From positions 1 through 6,108 of the forward strand of contig CALFXN010000502.1 of NCBI GenBank assembly GCA_937957815.1: a stretch of DNA of 6,108 nucleotides. The letters are read 5' to 3'. This DNA is from an uncultured Synergistales bacterium. Lineage in GTDB: Bacteria; Synergistota; Synergistia; Synergistales; Aminobacteriaceae. The notes beneath the pieces were generated by a model, which saw only the letters and a list, made by a program, of their open reading frames with translations, searched no databases and had not been told where the DNA came from. The translations under genes and the position numbers were made by a program. Position 1 is the stretch's first letter. Each line of letters opens with the position of its first letter. Below are positions 1-5,344 of this stretch, piece after piece.

Positions 1-43
1 TAAGGCCACGTGACTGGAGTTCAGACGTGTGCTCTTCCGATCT
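1..43 (+). other. Sequencing adapter contamination at contig end
   Basis: Bases 10-43 match, base for base from memory, the 34-nt Illumina read-2 adapter/index-primer 3' segment (begins GTGACTGGAG, ends CTTCCGATCT). Bases 4-9 (GGCCAC) are the reverse complement of the index GTGGCC (index 20 of the TruSeq/NEBNext sets), which sits immediately before that segment in the indexed primer. Bases 1-3 do not match the primer. This stretch is a library artefact that was not trimmed before assembly. Genomic sequence begins at about base 44, and any reading frame entering 1-43 is chimeric. Confidence 0.97.
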
Positions 44-90
44 ATCAGAACGAAGAGTACGGAAATCACAGGTATCCACTTGCGTCTCAT
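44..90 (-). CDS. N-terminus of an exported or membrane protein, truncated by the adapter
   Basis: A minus-strand ATG at 90-88 is preceded by a strong Shine-Dalgarno, GGAGG (103-99), at 8-nt spacing. It opens a frame reading MRRKWIPVISVLFVL before running into adapter sequence at base 43. Three positive residues among the first four, followed by an uninterrupted hydrophobic stretch, are typical of a Sec signal peptide or N-terminal membrane anchor. A good sigma-70-like promoter lies upstream at the right distance (164-136). Only about 15 codons survive, so the protein family cannot be identified. The gene is divergent from the cupin gene. It is too short to appear in a normal ORF call, but start, RBS, promoter and signal-like sequence all agree. 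Confidence 0.68.
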
Positions 91-135
91 GCCGTCCACC
101 TCCAGAATGTGGTGCGTAGGGTCTCTACCCGGAAA

Positions 136-164
136 TTTATACTCCCTTGCGGCCGGTATCTCAA
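136..164 (-). promoter_or_regulatory. Sigma-70-type promoter for the truncated divergent gene
   Basis: On the minus strand, TTGAGA (164-159; 5 of 6 matches to TTGACA) is followed after exactly 17 nt by TATAAA (141-136; 5 of 6 matches to TATAAT). Transcription would start near 129, giving a leader of about 39 nt before the ATG at 90. Box quality, spacing and position relative to the RBS are all good. On the plus strand the same AT-rich patch gives a weak -10 (TATACT, 138-143) without a recognisable -35, so the cupin promoter is not clear. Confidence 0.6.
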
Positions 165-170
165 GGGAGT
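141..170. promoter_or_regulatory. Inverted repeat overlapping the divergent promoter, candidate operator
   Basis: ACTCCCTTG (141-149) and CAAGGGAGT (162-170) are perfect 9-bp inverted arms separated by 12 nt; the spacer contains a small CGGCCG palindrome (150-155). The dyad touches the last base of the minus-strand -10 box and covers half of its -35 box, so a bound dimeric regulator would occlude the promoter. It also lies 33 bp upstream of the cupin start and could control both directions. It has no T-tract on either side, which argues against an intrinsic terminator. The regulator is not visible in the window. Confidence 0.5.
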
Positions 171-203
171 GCCCGAAAACCAGTGAAAGGAGCGTCGCTT
201 CTC

Positions 204-551
204 ATGTGCCTGGAACCGATCAACCTGTTTGCGCTGCCGCGCCCCCTTCCGCCAAGGGACGCGGAGGAACGGCTCGATGTCCTGCTCCGGACCGGGAGCG
301 TCCGGGTCGAGCGGATCGTGTCGACCGGCCAGTCGTCGCCGCCGGGATTCTGGTACGACCAGGACGAGGACGAGTGGGTCGCGCTTCTCGACGGAGAGGC
401 GGAGCTTTCCTTCGGCGACGGAACGGGAGTGTCGCTTCGTCGCGGGGATTCGATCTTTCTTCCGGCGCGTTGTCGTCACCGGATCGAGTGGACGAGCGAA
501 GAGCCACCCTGCGTATGGCTGGCGGTTTTCGCGAAAAATTCGTCGCAATGA
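204..551 (+). CDS. Small single-domain cupin protein
   Basis: This 115-residue protein is essentially one cupin beta-barrel, of unknown substrate. Cupin motif 1 is only partly present: the conserved Glu57 and Gly64 are in place (EWVALLDG), but the usual HxH metal-ligand pair is replaced by Tyr51-Asp-Gln53. In motif 2 (Gly81 to Trp96), Pro87 and His92 are kept, while the Gly and Asn positions are not. From memory, a subfamily of small bacterial cupins reads WYDQ-x-DEW here, so the substitution appears to be a family trait, not damage. Such proteins often act as sugar, ligand or metal-binding barrels, and some are misnamed in databases. ATG 204 is preferred because AAAGGAG (186-192) lies upstream, at a slightly long 11-nt spacing. 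GTG 183 and TTG 147 are in-frame alternatives, but TTG 147 lies inside the inverted repeat. The next gene starts 90 nt downstream and has its own possible promoter. Confidence 0.85.
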   Translation: MCLEPINLFALPRPLPPRDAEERLDVLLRTGSVRVERIVSTGQSSPPGFWYDQDEDEWVALLDGEAELSFGDGTGVSLRRGDSIFLPARCRHRIEWTSEEPPCVWLAVFAKNSSQ

Positions 552-564
552 GATGTGAATACTG

Positions 565-570
565 TATAAT
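565..570 (+). promoter_or_regulatory. Candidate -10 box for the MFS transporter gene
   Basis: A perfect TATAAT hexamer (565-570) sits in an AT-rich patch just after the cupin stop, inside otherwise GC-rich DNA. The best -35 at acceptable spacing is poor (TCGCAA, 543-548, 16-nt spacer, 3 of 6 matches), so it may be activator-dependent or coincidental. Transcription would begin near 577 and give a leader of about 65 nt containing the palindrome at 612-623. Confidence 0.4.
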
Positions 571-611
571 TCCAAACTTCTGTGATATGTTACCGCGGAT
601 GGTGCGATAAT

Positions 612-623
612 ACGAATATTCGT
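612..623. promoter_or_regulatory. 12-bp perfect palindrome upstream of the transporter, possible operator
   Basis: ACGAATATTCGT is a perfect palindrome located 6 nt upstream of the transporter Shine-Dalgarno and about 35 bp downstream of the predicted transcription start. AT-centred dyads of this kind are common operators for small dimeric repressors that control drug exporters. No repressor gene is visible nearby, so this is suggestive only. Confidence 0.35.
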
Positions 624-641
624 TTCTCTGGAGGTCGTTTC

Positions 642-1829
642 ATGCCGAACCGCTCGATCCGTATCCGGAGCTCGGGTTTCAAGCTCTCTCTCCTGTCCGT
701 TGCGCACTTTTTCAACGACCTGTACGCGTCATTTCTGCCGACCTTCGTCCCTGGAATCATCGGACGCCTCGGACTCAGCATGGCGCAGGCCGGACTTCTC
801 AATACCGTCGTGGGGACGGTCCACCTGTTCTGTCAGCCCGTCATGGGGTACCTTTCCGACCGGACGACCCGAAGCTGGCTCATCACGATCGGCCCGATCC
901 TGACGTGCCTCGGGGCGACGCTTTTGCCGAATTCTCCATCCTACGGGTTCGCTCTCCTGTTCGCCGCTCTCTGGGGACTCGGGAGCGCGTCGTTCCACCC
1001 CCAGGGAAACGGCAGCGTCGGTCACGTCGTTTCGAGAGAGCGCCTGACATCCTCGCTCGCGATCTTCAGCGTCGCGGGAAACGTCGGTGTCACGCTGAGC
1101 CCGCTCTTCGCCGTGGCGATGGCGAAGAGTCTCGGACTTCCGGCGCTTCCTTTCGTAGCGACGATTCCCGTTCTGATTCTCGCCTGCTGCATCTTCCGCT
1201 ACATGCCCAGGTTCAGCGACGATCCCCCGTCCGCGCCTGCCGCACGGCAGGGGATCCTCGGCGCGCTGACATCGGTCTTCGCGACGATCTTTCCGATCTG
1301 GGCGGTTTCCGTGGCCCGCGACGCGACGAGCCAGGGCGTCAGGTTTTTCCTTCCCATCCAGATTTCGGCGAACGGAGGGGATATCACTGCCGTCGGATCG
1401 ATTCTCTTCCTGATGATGCTCGCGAGCACGATAGCGATGGTGATCGGCGGGAAGCTTGCCGACCGCTTGGGGAAGCGATGGACGCTGACGCTGCTGCTCG
1501 CCGTATCGTCGGTCGCGCTCTTTCCGGCGCTCATGACGAAAGGGGCGATCTCGATCGCGCTCTATCTCGTCGGCGTCTCCGCCGCGAACGCGACCCTTCC
1601 CGTGACGGCGGCCCTCGCGCAGGAAATGGCGCCGCAATCCCGGAGCATGGCGAGTTCGATCGTCATGGGGCTCTCGTGGGGCATCGCGAACCTGTTGACC
1701 GGGCCGCTCGGTTTTGTGGCCGACCATTTCGGGATCCAGGCGACGATGACCATCGTCGCGTCTCTCCCCTTGTGCGCGCTTCCCTTCATGGTATTCTTTT
1801 CAAGGAAAGGGCGGACTTCGGCGGACTGA
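642..1829 (+). CDS. MFS transporter, fosmidomycin-resistance (Fsr) type
   Basis: This 395-residue inner-membrane protein has the hydrophobicity pattern of a 12-helix major facilitator transporter. Features shared with the Fsr/fosmidomycin-resistance branch are AHFFNDLY (21-28) at the start of helix 1, GLSMAQAGLL (44-53), QPVMGYLSDR (65-74; the loop 2-3 MFS motif A), GSASFHPQGNG (114-124) and SVAGNVGVTLSPL (143-155). A second motif-A copy, GGKLADRLGKR (269-279), begins the C-terminal half. The long cytoplasmic loop (about 187-210) joins the two halves. These proteins are proton-driven exporters; fosmidomycin is the known substrate of E. coli Fsr, but the natural substrate here is unknown. ATG 642 is chosen over ATG 582 because GGAGG (630-634) precedes it at 7 nt and because the first 20 residues of the longer frame are not transporter-like. 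It has full family length with no visible defects. Confidence 0.9.
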   Translation: MPNRSIRIRSSGFKLSLLSVAHFFNDLYASFLPTFVPGIIGRLGLSMAQAGLLNTVVGTVHLFCQPVMGYLSDRTTRSWLITIGPILTCLGATLLPNSPSYGFALLFAALWGLGSASFHPQGNGSVGHVVSRERLTSSLAIFSVAGNVGVTLSPLFAVAMAKSLGLPALPFVATIPVLILACCIFRYMPRFSDDPPSAPAARQGILGALTSVFATIFPIWAVSVARDATSQGVRFFLPIQISANGGDITAVGSILFLMMLASTIAMVIGGKLADRLGKRWTLTLLLAVSSVALFPALMTKGAISIALYLVGVSAANATLPVTAALAQEMAPQSRSMASSIVMGLSWGIANLLTGPLGFVADHFGIQATMTIVASLPLCALPFMVFFSRKGRTSAD

Positions 1830-1906
1830 GGGACCCCGCCGGAACGCAGGAGGGTGCGGAAGAAAAATCCGCGTGGAAGCCGCTTCGTTCGGGGAGGTGT
1901 CGGAAG

Positions 1907-2419
1907 GTGGCGTGCATTGTTCGGTACGTGCTCATGGGTGCGTTGCTGGCGGTTTTTTCCGTTTTGCCTGCGTCTTCGGAAACGTCTTTCGAGAAGGTCG
2001 CGCGGTTTATGGAACGGACGATCGAGCGATACGGCAACATGGAAGCGTCCCTGACGGAGGCGCTCGGAGCTCCGTCAGAGCGGAGCGTTACGAAGCACAC
2101 GAGTCCGCACGACCCGAACTACACGTATGAACTCGTGTCGATGGACTTCGGGCCGAAGGGAGCGCAGGCGGTGGTGTACCGTGATTCCGACAAGGAGCTC
2201 CTCGTCAATCTCGTCGCGACGACGCCGAAGCTCGTCTTCGGAAAGAACGTGCGTGTCGGGTCGCCGAAGAGCGCCGTCATCCGGGAACTCGGCGCTCCCG
2301 CCGAAGAGCGGGACAACGAAATGCGCTACGAGGACGAATCGGGGTATGTGGACATCGTGTTCCGGCTCGACCTCGGCGGAACGGTTCGCCGCATGAGTTT
2401 TTCCGTCTGGATGGACTGA
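1907..2419 (+). CDS. Secreted protein of unknown function with an internal duplication
   Basis: This 170-residue protein belongs to no family I recognise. Residues 1-25 form a signal peptide: an Arg-containing n-region, a hydrophobic core (MGALLAVFSVL, 10-20) and a likely cleavage site after ASS (22-24). The mature part contains two similar units. One is centred on LTEALGAPSE (49-58) and is followed by a Tyr/Glu-rich beta-strand region. The other is centred on VIRELGAPAEE (124-134) and is followed by RYEDESGYVDIVFRL (140-154). The G-x-LGAP-then-beta pattern recalls BamE/SmpA-like domains, but this similarity is weak and unverified. Start GTG 1907 follows GGGGAGG (1891-1897) at 9 nt; the in-frame ATG 1934 would remove the positive n-region. 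It begins 77 nt after the transporter stop and may be co-transcribed with it. It is probably periplasmic, since no lipobox cysteine is seen. Confidence 0.8.
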   Translation: MACIVRYVLMGALLAVFSVLPASSETSFEKVARFMERTIERYGNMEASLTEALGAPSERSVTKHTSPHDPNYTYELVSMDFGPKGAQAVVYRDSDKELLVNLVATTPKLVFGKNVRVGSPKSAVIRELGAPAEERDNEMRYEDESGYVDIVFRLDLGGTVRRMSFSVWMD

Positions 2420-2429
2420 ACCGGAGCAT

Positions 2430-2461
2430 GGCGAAGGGGGCCGGTACCGGCCCCCTTCGCC
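2430..2461. terminator. Shared terminator hairpin between convergent genes
   Basis: This is a perfect 32-bp palindrome: the left arm is GGCGAAGGGGGCCGGT and the right arm is its exact reverse complement. As RNA it would fold into a GC-rich stem of about 14 bp with a GUAC loop. It starts 11 nt after the stop of the plus-strand secreted-protein gene and, read the other way, 2 nt after the stop of kamA. Its position between two convergent units supports bidirectional termination. Neither side has a T-tract, so termination may depend on the stem alone or on Rho, or the hairpin may mainly protect mRNA 3' ends. Confidence 0.75.
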
Positions 2462-2462
2462 G

Positions 2463-3761
2463 CTATTCGCCTCTCGCGGCGCGCCTTCTGGCGTTCCGGG
2501 CAAGCCCCTCGGGTTCGAGGGCGATCCGGCTGCCGTCGAGGAGCGACTGGATGCCGCCCGACGAAAACCCCTTCTGCCGTTCGCACAGTTCCTTGCAGTT
2601 TCCCGGACACCGGCTCTGGTTGTCGTCCGGCTCCGTGTAGACCGTAAGGACCCCCTCGTAGTTTCTCAGGATCGTCTTCCGGTCGGACCTCGAGACGACG
2701 TAGTTCGGCATGACGGGGATCTTGCCGCCCCCCCCGGGGGCGTCGACGACGAATGTCGGGACTGCGAGCCCGGACGTGTGACCGCGCAGGAACTCCATGA
2801 TCTCGATTCCCTTGCCGATGGATGTCCGGAAGTGTTCGATGCCGCGCGAGAGATCGCACTGGTAGATGTAGTAGGGGCGGACGCGGATCTTCAGGAGTTT
2901 CTGGTTAAGTTCCCGGAAGATGTACGGACAGTCGTTGATTCCCCTGAGGAGGACCGACTGGTTCCCGAGGGGGATTCCCGCGTCTGCGAGGCGGATGCAC
3001 GCCTGCGACGACTCCGGCGTGATTTCGCGGGGATGGTTGAACTGGACGTTGATCCAGAGCGGGTGGAAGCGCCGGAGCATGCCGCAGAGGGAGTCGGTGA
3101 TCCGCATGGGCAGGACGACCGGGACGCGCGTTCCGATCCGGATGATCTCGACGTGGGGAATGGCGCGGATTTCGCCGAGGATCCATTCGAGCGTCTCGTC
3201 GGAGAGCGTGAGCGGATCCCCTCCCGTGACGAGAACGTCGCGGATCTCCGGAGTCCTGCGGACGTACGCGATGCACGCCTCGATCTCCTCCCGGGAACGG
3301 GCATGGTCCGATTGCCCGGCGAAACGCCTTCGCGTGCAGTGGCGGCAGTACATCGAGCACTGGTCCGTGACCAGGAGGATGCACCGGTCCGGGTAACGAT
3401 GCGTCAGACCCGGGACCGGAGAGTCGACGTCCTCGTGGAGCGGGTCGAGGAGATCCGTCGACGCGATCAGAGTCTCCTTGAGCGTGGGCACCGCCTGGCG
3501 CCGGATCGGACAGTTGGGATCCCCGTGGTCGATCAGGCTCGCGTAGTAGGGCGTGATCGCCATCCGGAGCGTCGCGAGGCTCTTTTTGACGATCGCGGCC
3601 TCGTTCCGGGACATCGTGAGTATCCGCGACAGGTCGTCGGCTGTCGTGATGCGGTGTTCCATCTGCCAGCGCCAGTCGTTCCAGAGCGCCGGGGCCGTCG
3701 ACTCCCGACGGATGTCTCCGGACGGTTCGCTCCTTCCGACCCTCGGGCGGAGGGGGAGCAT
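2463..3761 (-). CDS. kamA: L-lysine 2,3-aminomutase, radical SAM and PLP enzyme
   Basis: This cytoplasmic, oxygen-sensitive enzyme converts L-lysine to L-beta-lysine. At 432 residues it is full length. It aligns to the Clostridium subterminale enzyme from memory with a constant +10 offset. The shared residues are Cys135/139/142 (CSMYCRHC; [4Fe-4S] and SAM), Arg144 (substrate carboxylate), Asp303 (CDLS) and Asp340 (VVDAPGGGGK; both bind the lysine side-chain amine), and Lys347 (PLP Schiff base). Cys278 and the C-terminal Cys385/389/393 form the inter-subunit zinc site, although the last three are spaced CxxxCxxxC instead of CxCxxC. Both substrate aspartates argue for lysine over glutamate 2,3-aminomutase. 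The C-terminal domain and full length argue against EpmB, the EF-P lysine modifier. ATG 3761 is chosen because AGGA overlaps the GNAT stop 5 nt upstream and because the family N-terminus (WNDWRWQ, 27-33) fits; ATG 3818 would overlap the GNAT gene by 50 nt. It is the last gene of the operon. Confidence 0.95.
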   Translation of the reverse strand: MLPLRPRVGRSEPSGDIRRESTAPALWNDWRWQMEHRITTADDLSRILTMSRNEAAIVKKSLATLRMAITPYYASLIDHGDPNCPIRRQAVPTLKETLIASTDLLDPLHEDVDSPVPGLTHRYPDRCILLVTDQCSMYCRHCTRRRFAGQSDHARSREEIEACIAYVRRTPEIRDVLVTGGDPLTLSDETLEWILGEIRAIPHVEIIRIGTRVPVVLPMRITDSLCGMLRRFHPLWINVQFNHPREITPESSQACIRLADAGIPLGNQSVLLRGINDCPYIFRELNQKLLKIRVRPYYIYQCDLSRGIEHFRTSIGKGIEIMEFLRGHTSGLAVPTFVVDAPGGGGKIPVMPNYVVSRSDRKTILRNYEGVLTVYTEPDDNQSRCPGNCKELCERQKGFSSGGIQSLLDGSRIALEPEGLARNARRRAARGE

Positions 3762-3768
3762 GGCGTTC

Positions 3769-4239
3769 CTAGTCGATGTGGCGTCGGATTTCCTTGCAAT
3801 AGAGGACAAGATCGTCACCCTCCGAATAGAAGTTGGGAATGCGTCCGCACTCCCTGTAAGCCGCGCGTTCGTAGAAATGTCTCTGTCCGTCGTAGTCGGA
3901 TCGCCCCGCCGTTTCCACGCGGATTACCGCTCTTTCCGCCCCGGCGAGGAGCGCGGCGCACATCGCGTCGTCGAGTGCGAGTCCGACGCCCTTCCGCTGT
4001 TGCGACGGATCGACGACGATCCAGTAGAGATCGAAGGCGAAATCCGTCATCGGTGTCGGACCGTAGATCAGAAATCCCCCCGCGATTCCGCACTCTTCAG
4101 CGTCGAGAAGCGTGTAGTCGCGGCCCGGGGCTTCGGCACACGCGCGCAGGACTTCGTCGAGTACTGCGATTTCGTCTTCGGAAAAGGCATTGGTCCGACG
4201 GGCCATGGCGAGATACCGCCCGAAGTCTTCAGGCGACAC
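3769..4239 (-). CDS. GNAT-family N-acetyltransferase, 156 residues
   Basis: This protein would transfer an acetyl group from acetyl-CoA to an amine. The GNAT fold is indicated by the beta-4 strand LYWIVVDPSQ (71-80) running into the acetyl-CoA pyrophosphate loop QRKGVG (81-86; pattern Q-x-x-G-x-G) and by FYERAAY (122-128) near the C-terminus, followed by PNFYSEGDDLVLYCKE (135-150). The N-terminal helical segment (about 1-35) is characteristic of a GNAT group often seen beside ATP-grasp ligases (recollection, not checked). It is too short and different to be the usual beta-lysine acetyltransferase AblB, which is about 260-280 residues. GTG 4239 is favoured because GGTGA (4250-4246) lies 6 nt upstream and because it overlaps the preceding stop by 11 nt, indicating translational coupling; ATG 4206 is an alternative with a weaker RBS. 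The kamA start lies 7 nt past its stop. Possible substrate: an amino group of beta-lysine or of its conjugate. Confidence 0.85.
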   Translation of the reverse strand: MSPEDFGRYLAMARRTNAFSEDEIAVLDEVLRACAEAPGRDYTLLDAEECGIAGGFLIYGPTPMTDFAFDLYWIVVDPSQQRKGVGLALDDAMCAALLAGAERAVIRVETAGRSDYDGQRHFYERAAYRECGRIPNFYSEGDDLVLYCKEIRRHID

Positions 4240-5344
4240 GGCGTTTCACCGCCTTTCCCTTCAGGATCCTTCCGGCCGGATTTCCGTTCGCGAGCGCCGC
4301 GTCGACGATGCGGCCGATCAGCGCGTCGTACGGAATGGCGTTGCGGGAGGCCTGACGCGCCATTCCGGCGTCTTTCGAGATATCGGGGTTCGGGTTCACG
4401 TCGATGACGCAGACATCCCCGTCGCCGGACCTTTCGCGGAGATCGACCCTGTAGTAACCCCGGCAGCCGAGGGCCGTTCCCGCACGTTCCGCGAGATCCC
4501 GCACGCGACGTACGACGTCGGGTGCGAGAAGATCTGCGGATTCGGGAATGATCGCATATTCGGGCGACGCCGGATCCCACTTTGAGGAGTAGTTGAGGTA
4601 GGGGGGTACATCCCGGTATCGCGCGTAGTCGATGACGGAAATTCCGAGCGGCTCACGGTCGCCCTCGAGGAATGCGGCCGAGAATTCGCGACCTCCGAGG
4701 AACTCTTCGACGAGGAGTCCTTCCGGGTATCGGGCCAACCCTTCGACGACGACGCGGGGAAGGTCGCCGGCGTCGCGCACGAGCGAAGAATCGTCGATCC
4801 CGACGCTCCCGTCCTCGCATGCGGGCTTGACGAAGTACGGAGCGGGAAAGGGGACTTTCGTCACATCGGATGGATTGCGGACCCTGATCCCCATCGGGAC
4901 GGGAACGCCCGAAAGTTCGAGCCGCGTTCGGGCAGTTTCCTTGTCGCGGCATAGGGCGAGCGCATCCGGCCCGTTCCCCGTGTACGGAACGCCGGAAGAG
5001 TCGAGATGGCGGCAGAAGACATTTTCGAGGGAGCTGTCGTCGCCGAAGCCTTCGAAGAGATTGAAGACGACGAGCGGCGAGACGTCTCCGATGCGTCGCA
5101 GGAGAAGGGGCGCGTCAGCGAAATCGCCCTTCCTGACGTCGAAGGGAACCGCGGAAAACCCGAGGCGGGAGAGGGCGTCGAGAACGTGCATACGGCACCG
5201 GAGAGCGTCCGAAACATCCGGACGGCTTCCGTCCTCGACCGCGACGGCGACAGGGACGACTCCCCGGGAACGGATGCGTTCCGGAGGTTCGGGAGGCTCC
5301 GAAGAGAGCGGTGCGTCTTCGGTGTGCGTCTGCATGGGGCTCAT
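4229..5344 (-). CDS. ATP-grasp ligase, D-Ala-D-Ala-ligase-like, divergent
   Basis: This 371-residue enzyme probably forms an amide bond using ATP via an acyl phosphate. Ddl-type landmarks are NLFEG (95-99; the N-terminal domain), GVPYTGNGPDALALCRDK (118-135), VKPACEDGSVGI (172-183; nucleotide/phosphate loop), VEEFLGGREF (212-221), RVDLRE (299-304) and VIDVNPNPDIS (313-323; metal-binding Asp and Asn). Deviations from Ddl are Trp256 after Lys255 (SSKW) where Ddl has Lys-Tyr, Asp in place of the second metal Glu, and NPNPDIS in place of the NTxPGM[TS] substrate loop. A different substrate from D-Ala is therefore likely. The N-terminus has a Glu/Pro-rich extension of about 25 residues before the first beta-strand, and the C-terminus is basic (KGKAVKRRVA). 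The start ATG forms an ATGA overlap with the upstream ligase stop, with GGAG 9 nt before it. The end overlaps the GNAT start by 11 nt. Confidence 0.9.
   Translation of the reverse strand: MSPMQTHTEDAPLSSEPPEPPERIRSRGVVPVAVAVEDGSRPDVSDALRCRMHVLDALSRLGFSAVPFDVRKGDFADAPLLLRRIGDVSPLVVFNLFEGFGDDSSLENVFCRHLDSSGVPYTGNGPDALALCRDKETARTRLELSGVPVPMGIRVRNPSDVTKVPFPAPYFVKPACEDGSVGIDDSSLVRDAGDLPRVVVEGLARYPEGLLVEEFLGGREFSAAFLEGDREPLGISVIDYARYRDVPPYLNYSSKWDPASPEYAIIPESADLLAPDVVRRVRDLAERAGTALGCRGYYRVDLRERSGDGDVCVIDVNPNPDISKDAGMARQASRNAIPYDALIGRIVDAALANGNPAGRILKGKAVKRRVA

Noticed and set aside
141..170. The inverted repeat read as a terminator or riboswitch stem
   Set aside because: There is no T-tract and no known riboswitch core, and its overlap with promoter boxes makes an operator the better reading.
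29..610. 193-residue plus-strand open frame at the left end
   Set aside because: It starts inside adapter sequence and overlaps the cupin gene in another frame.
729..1727. 332-residue minus-strand open frame inside the transporter
   Set aside because: Its very Arg/Glu/Asp-rich composition and complete overlap with the conserved MFS gene mark it as a shadow.
1856..1872. Small hairpin GCGGA/TCCGC between transporter and secreted-protein gene, considered as a terminator
   Set aside because: The stem is only 5 bp with no T-tract, too weak to call.
905..2419. Long 504-residue plus-strand open frame across the transporter gene
   Set aside because: Up to 1829 it is an Arg-rich out-of-frame reading of the MFS gene; only the part from GTG 1907, with RBS and signal peptide, is a real gene.
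2728..2740. Run of eight C followed by five G within kamA, considered as a phase-variable slippage tract
   Set aside because: It simply encodes the conserved Pro-Gly-Gly-Gly-Gly PLP-binding loop, and the frame is intact on both sides.
2778..4355. 525-residue plus-strand open frame opposite kamA, the GNAT and the ligase
   Set aside because: It is antisense to three well-supported genes, rich in Arg, Asp and Val as expected of a high-GC shadow frame, and has no recognisable motif.
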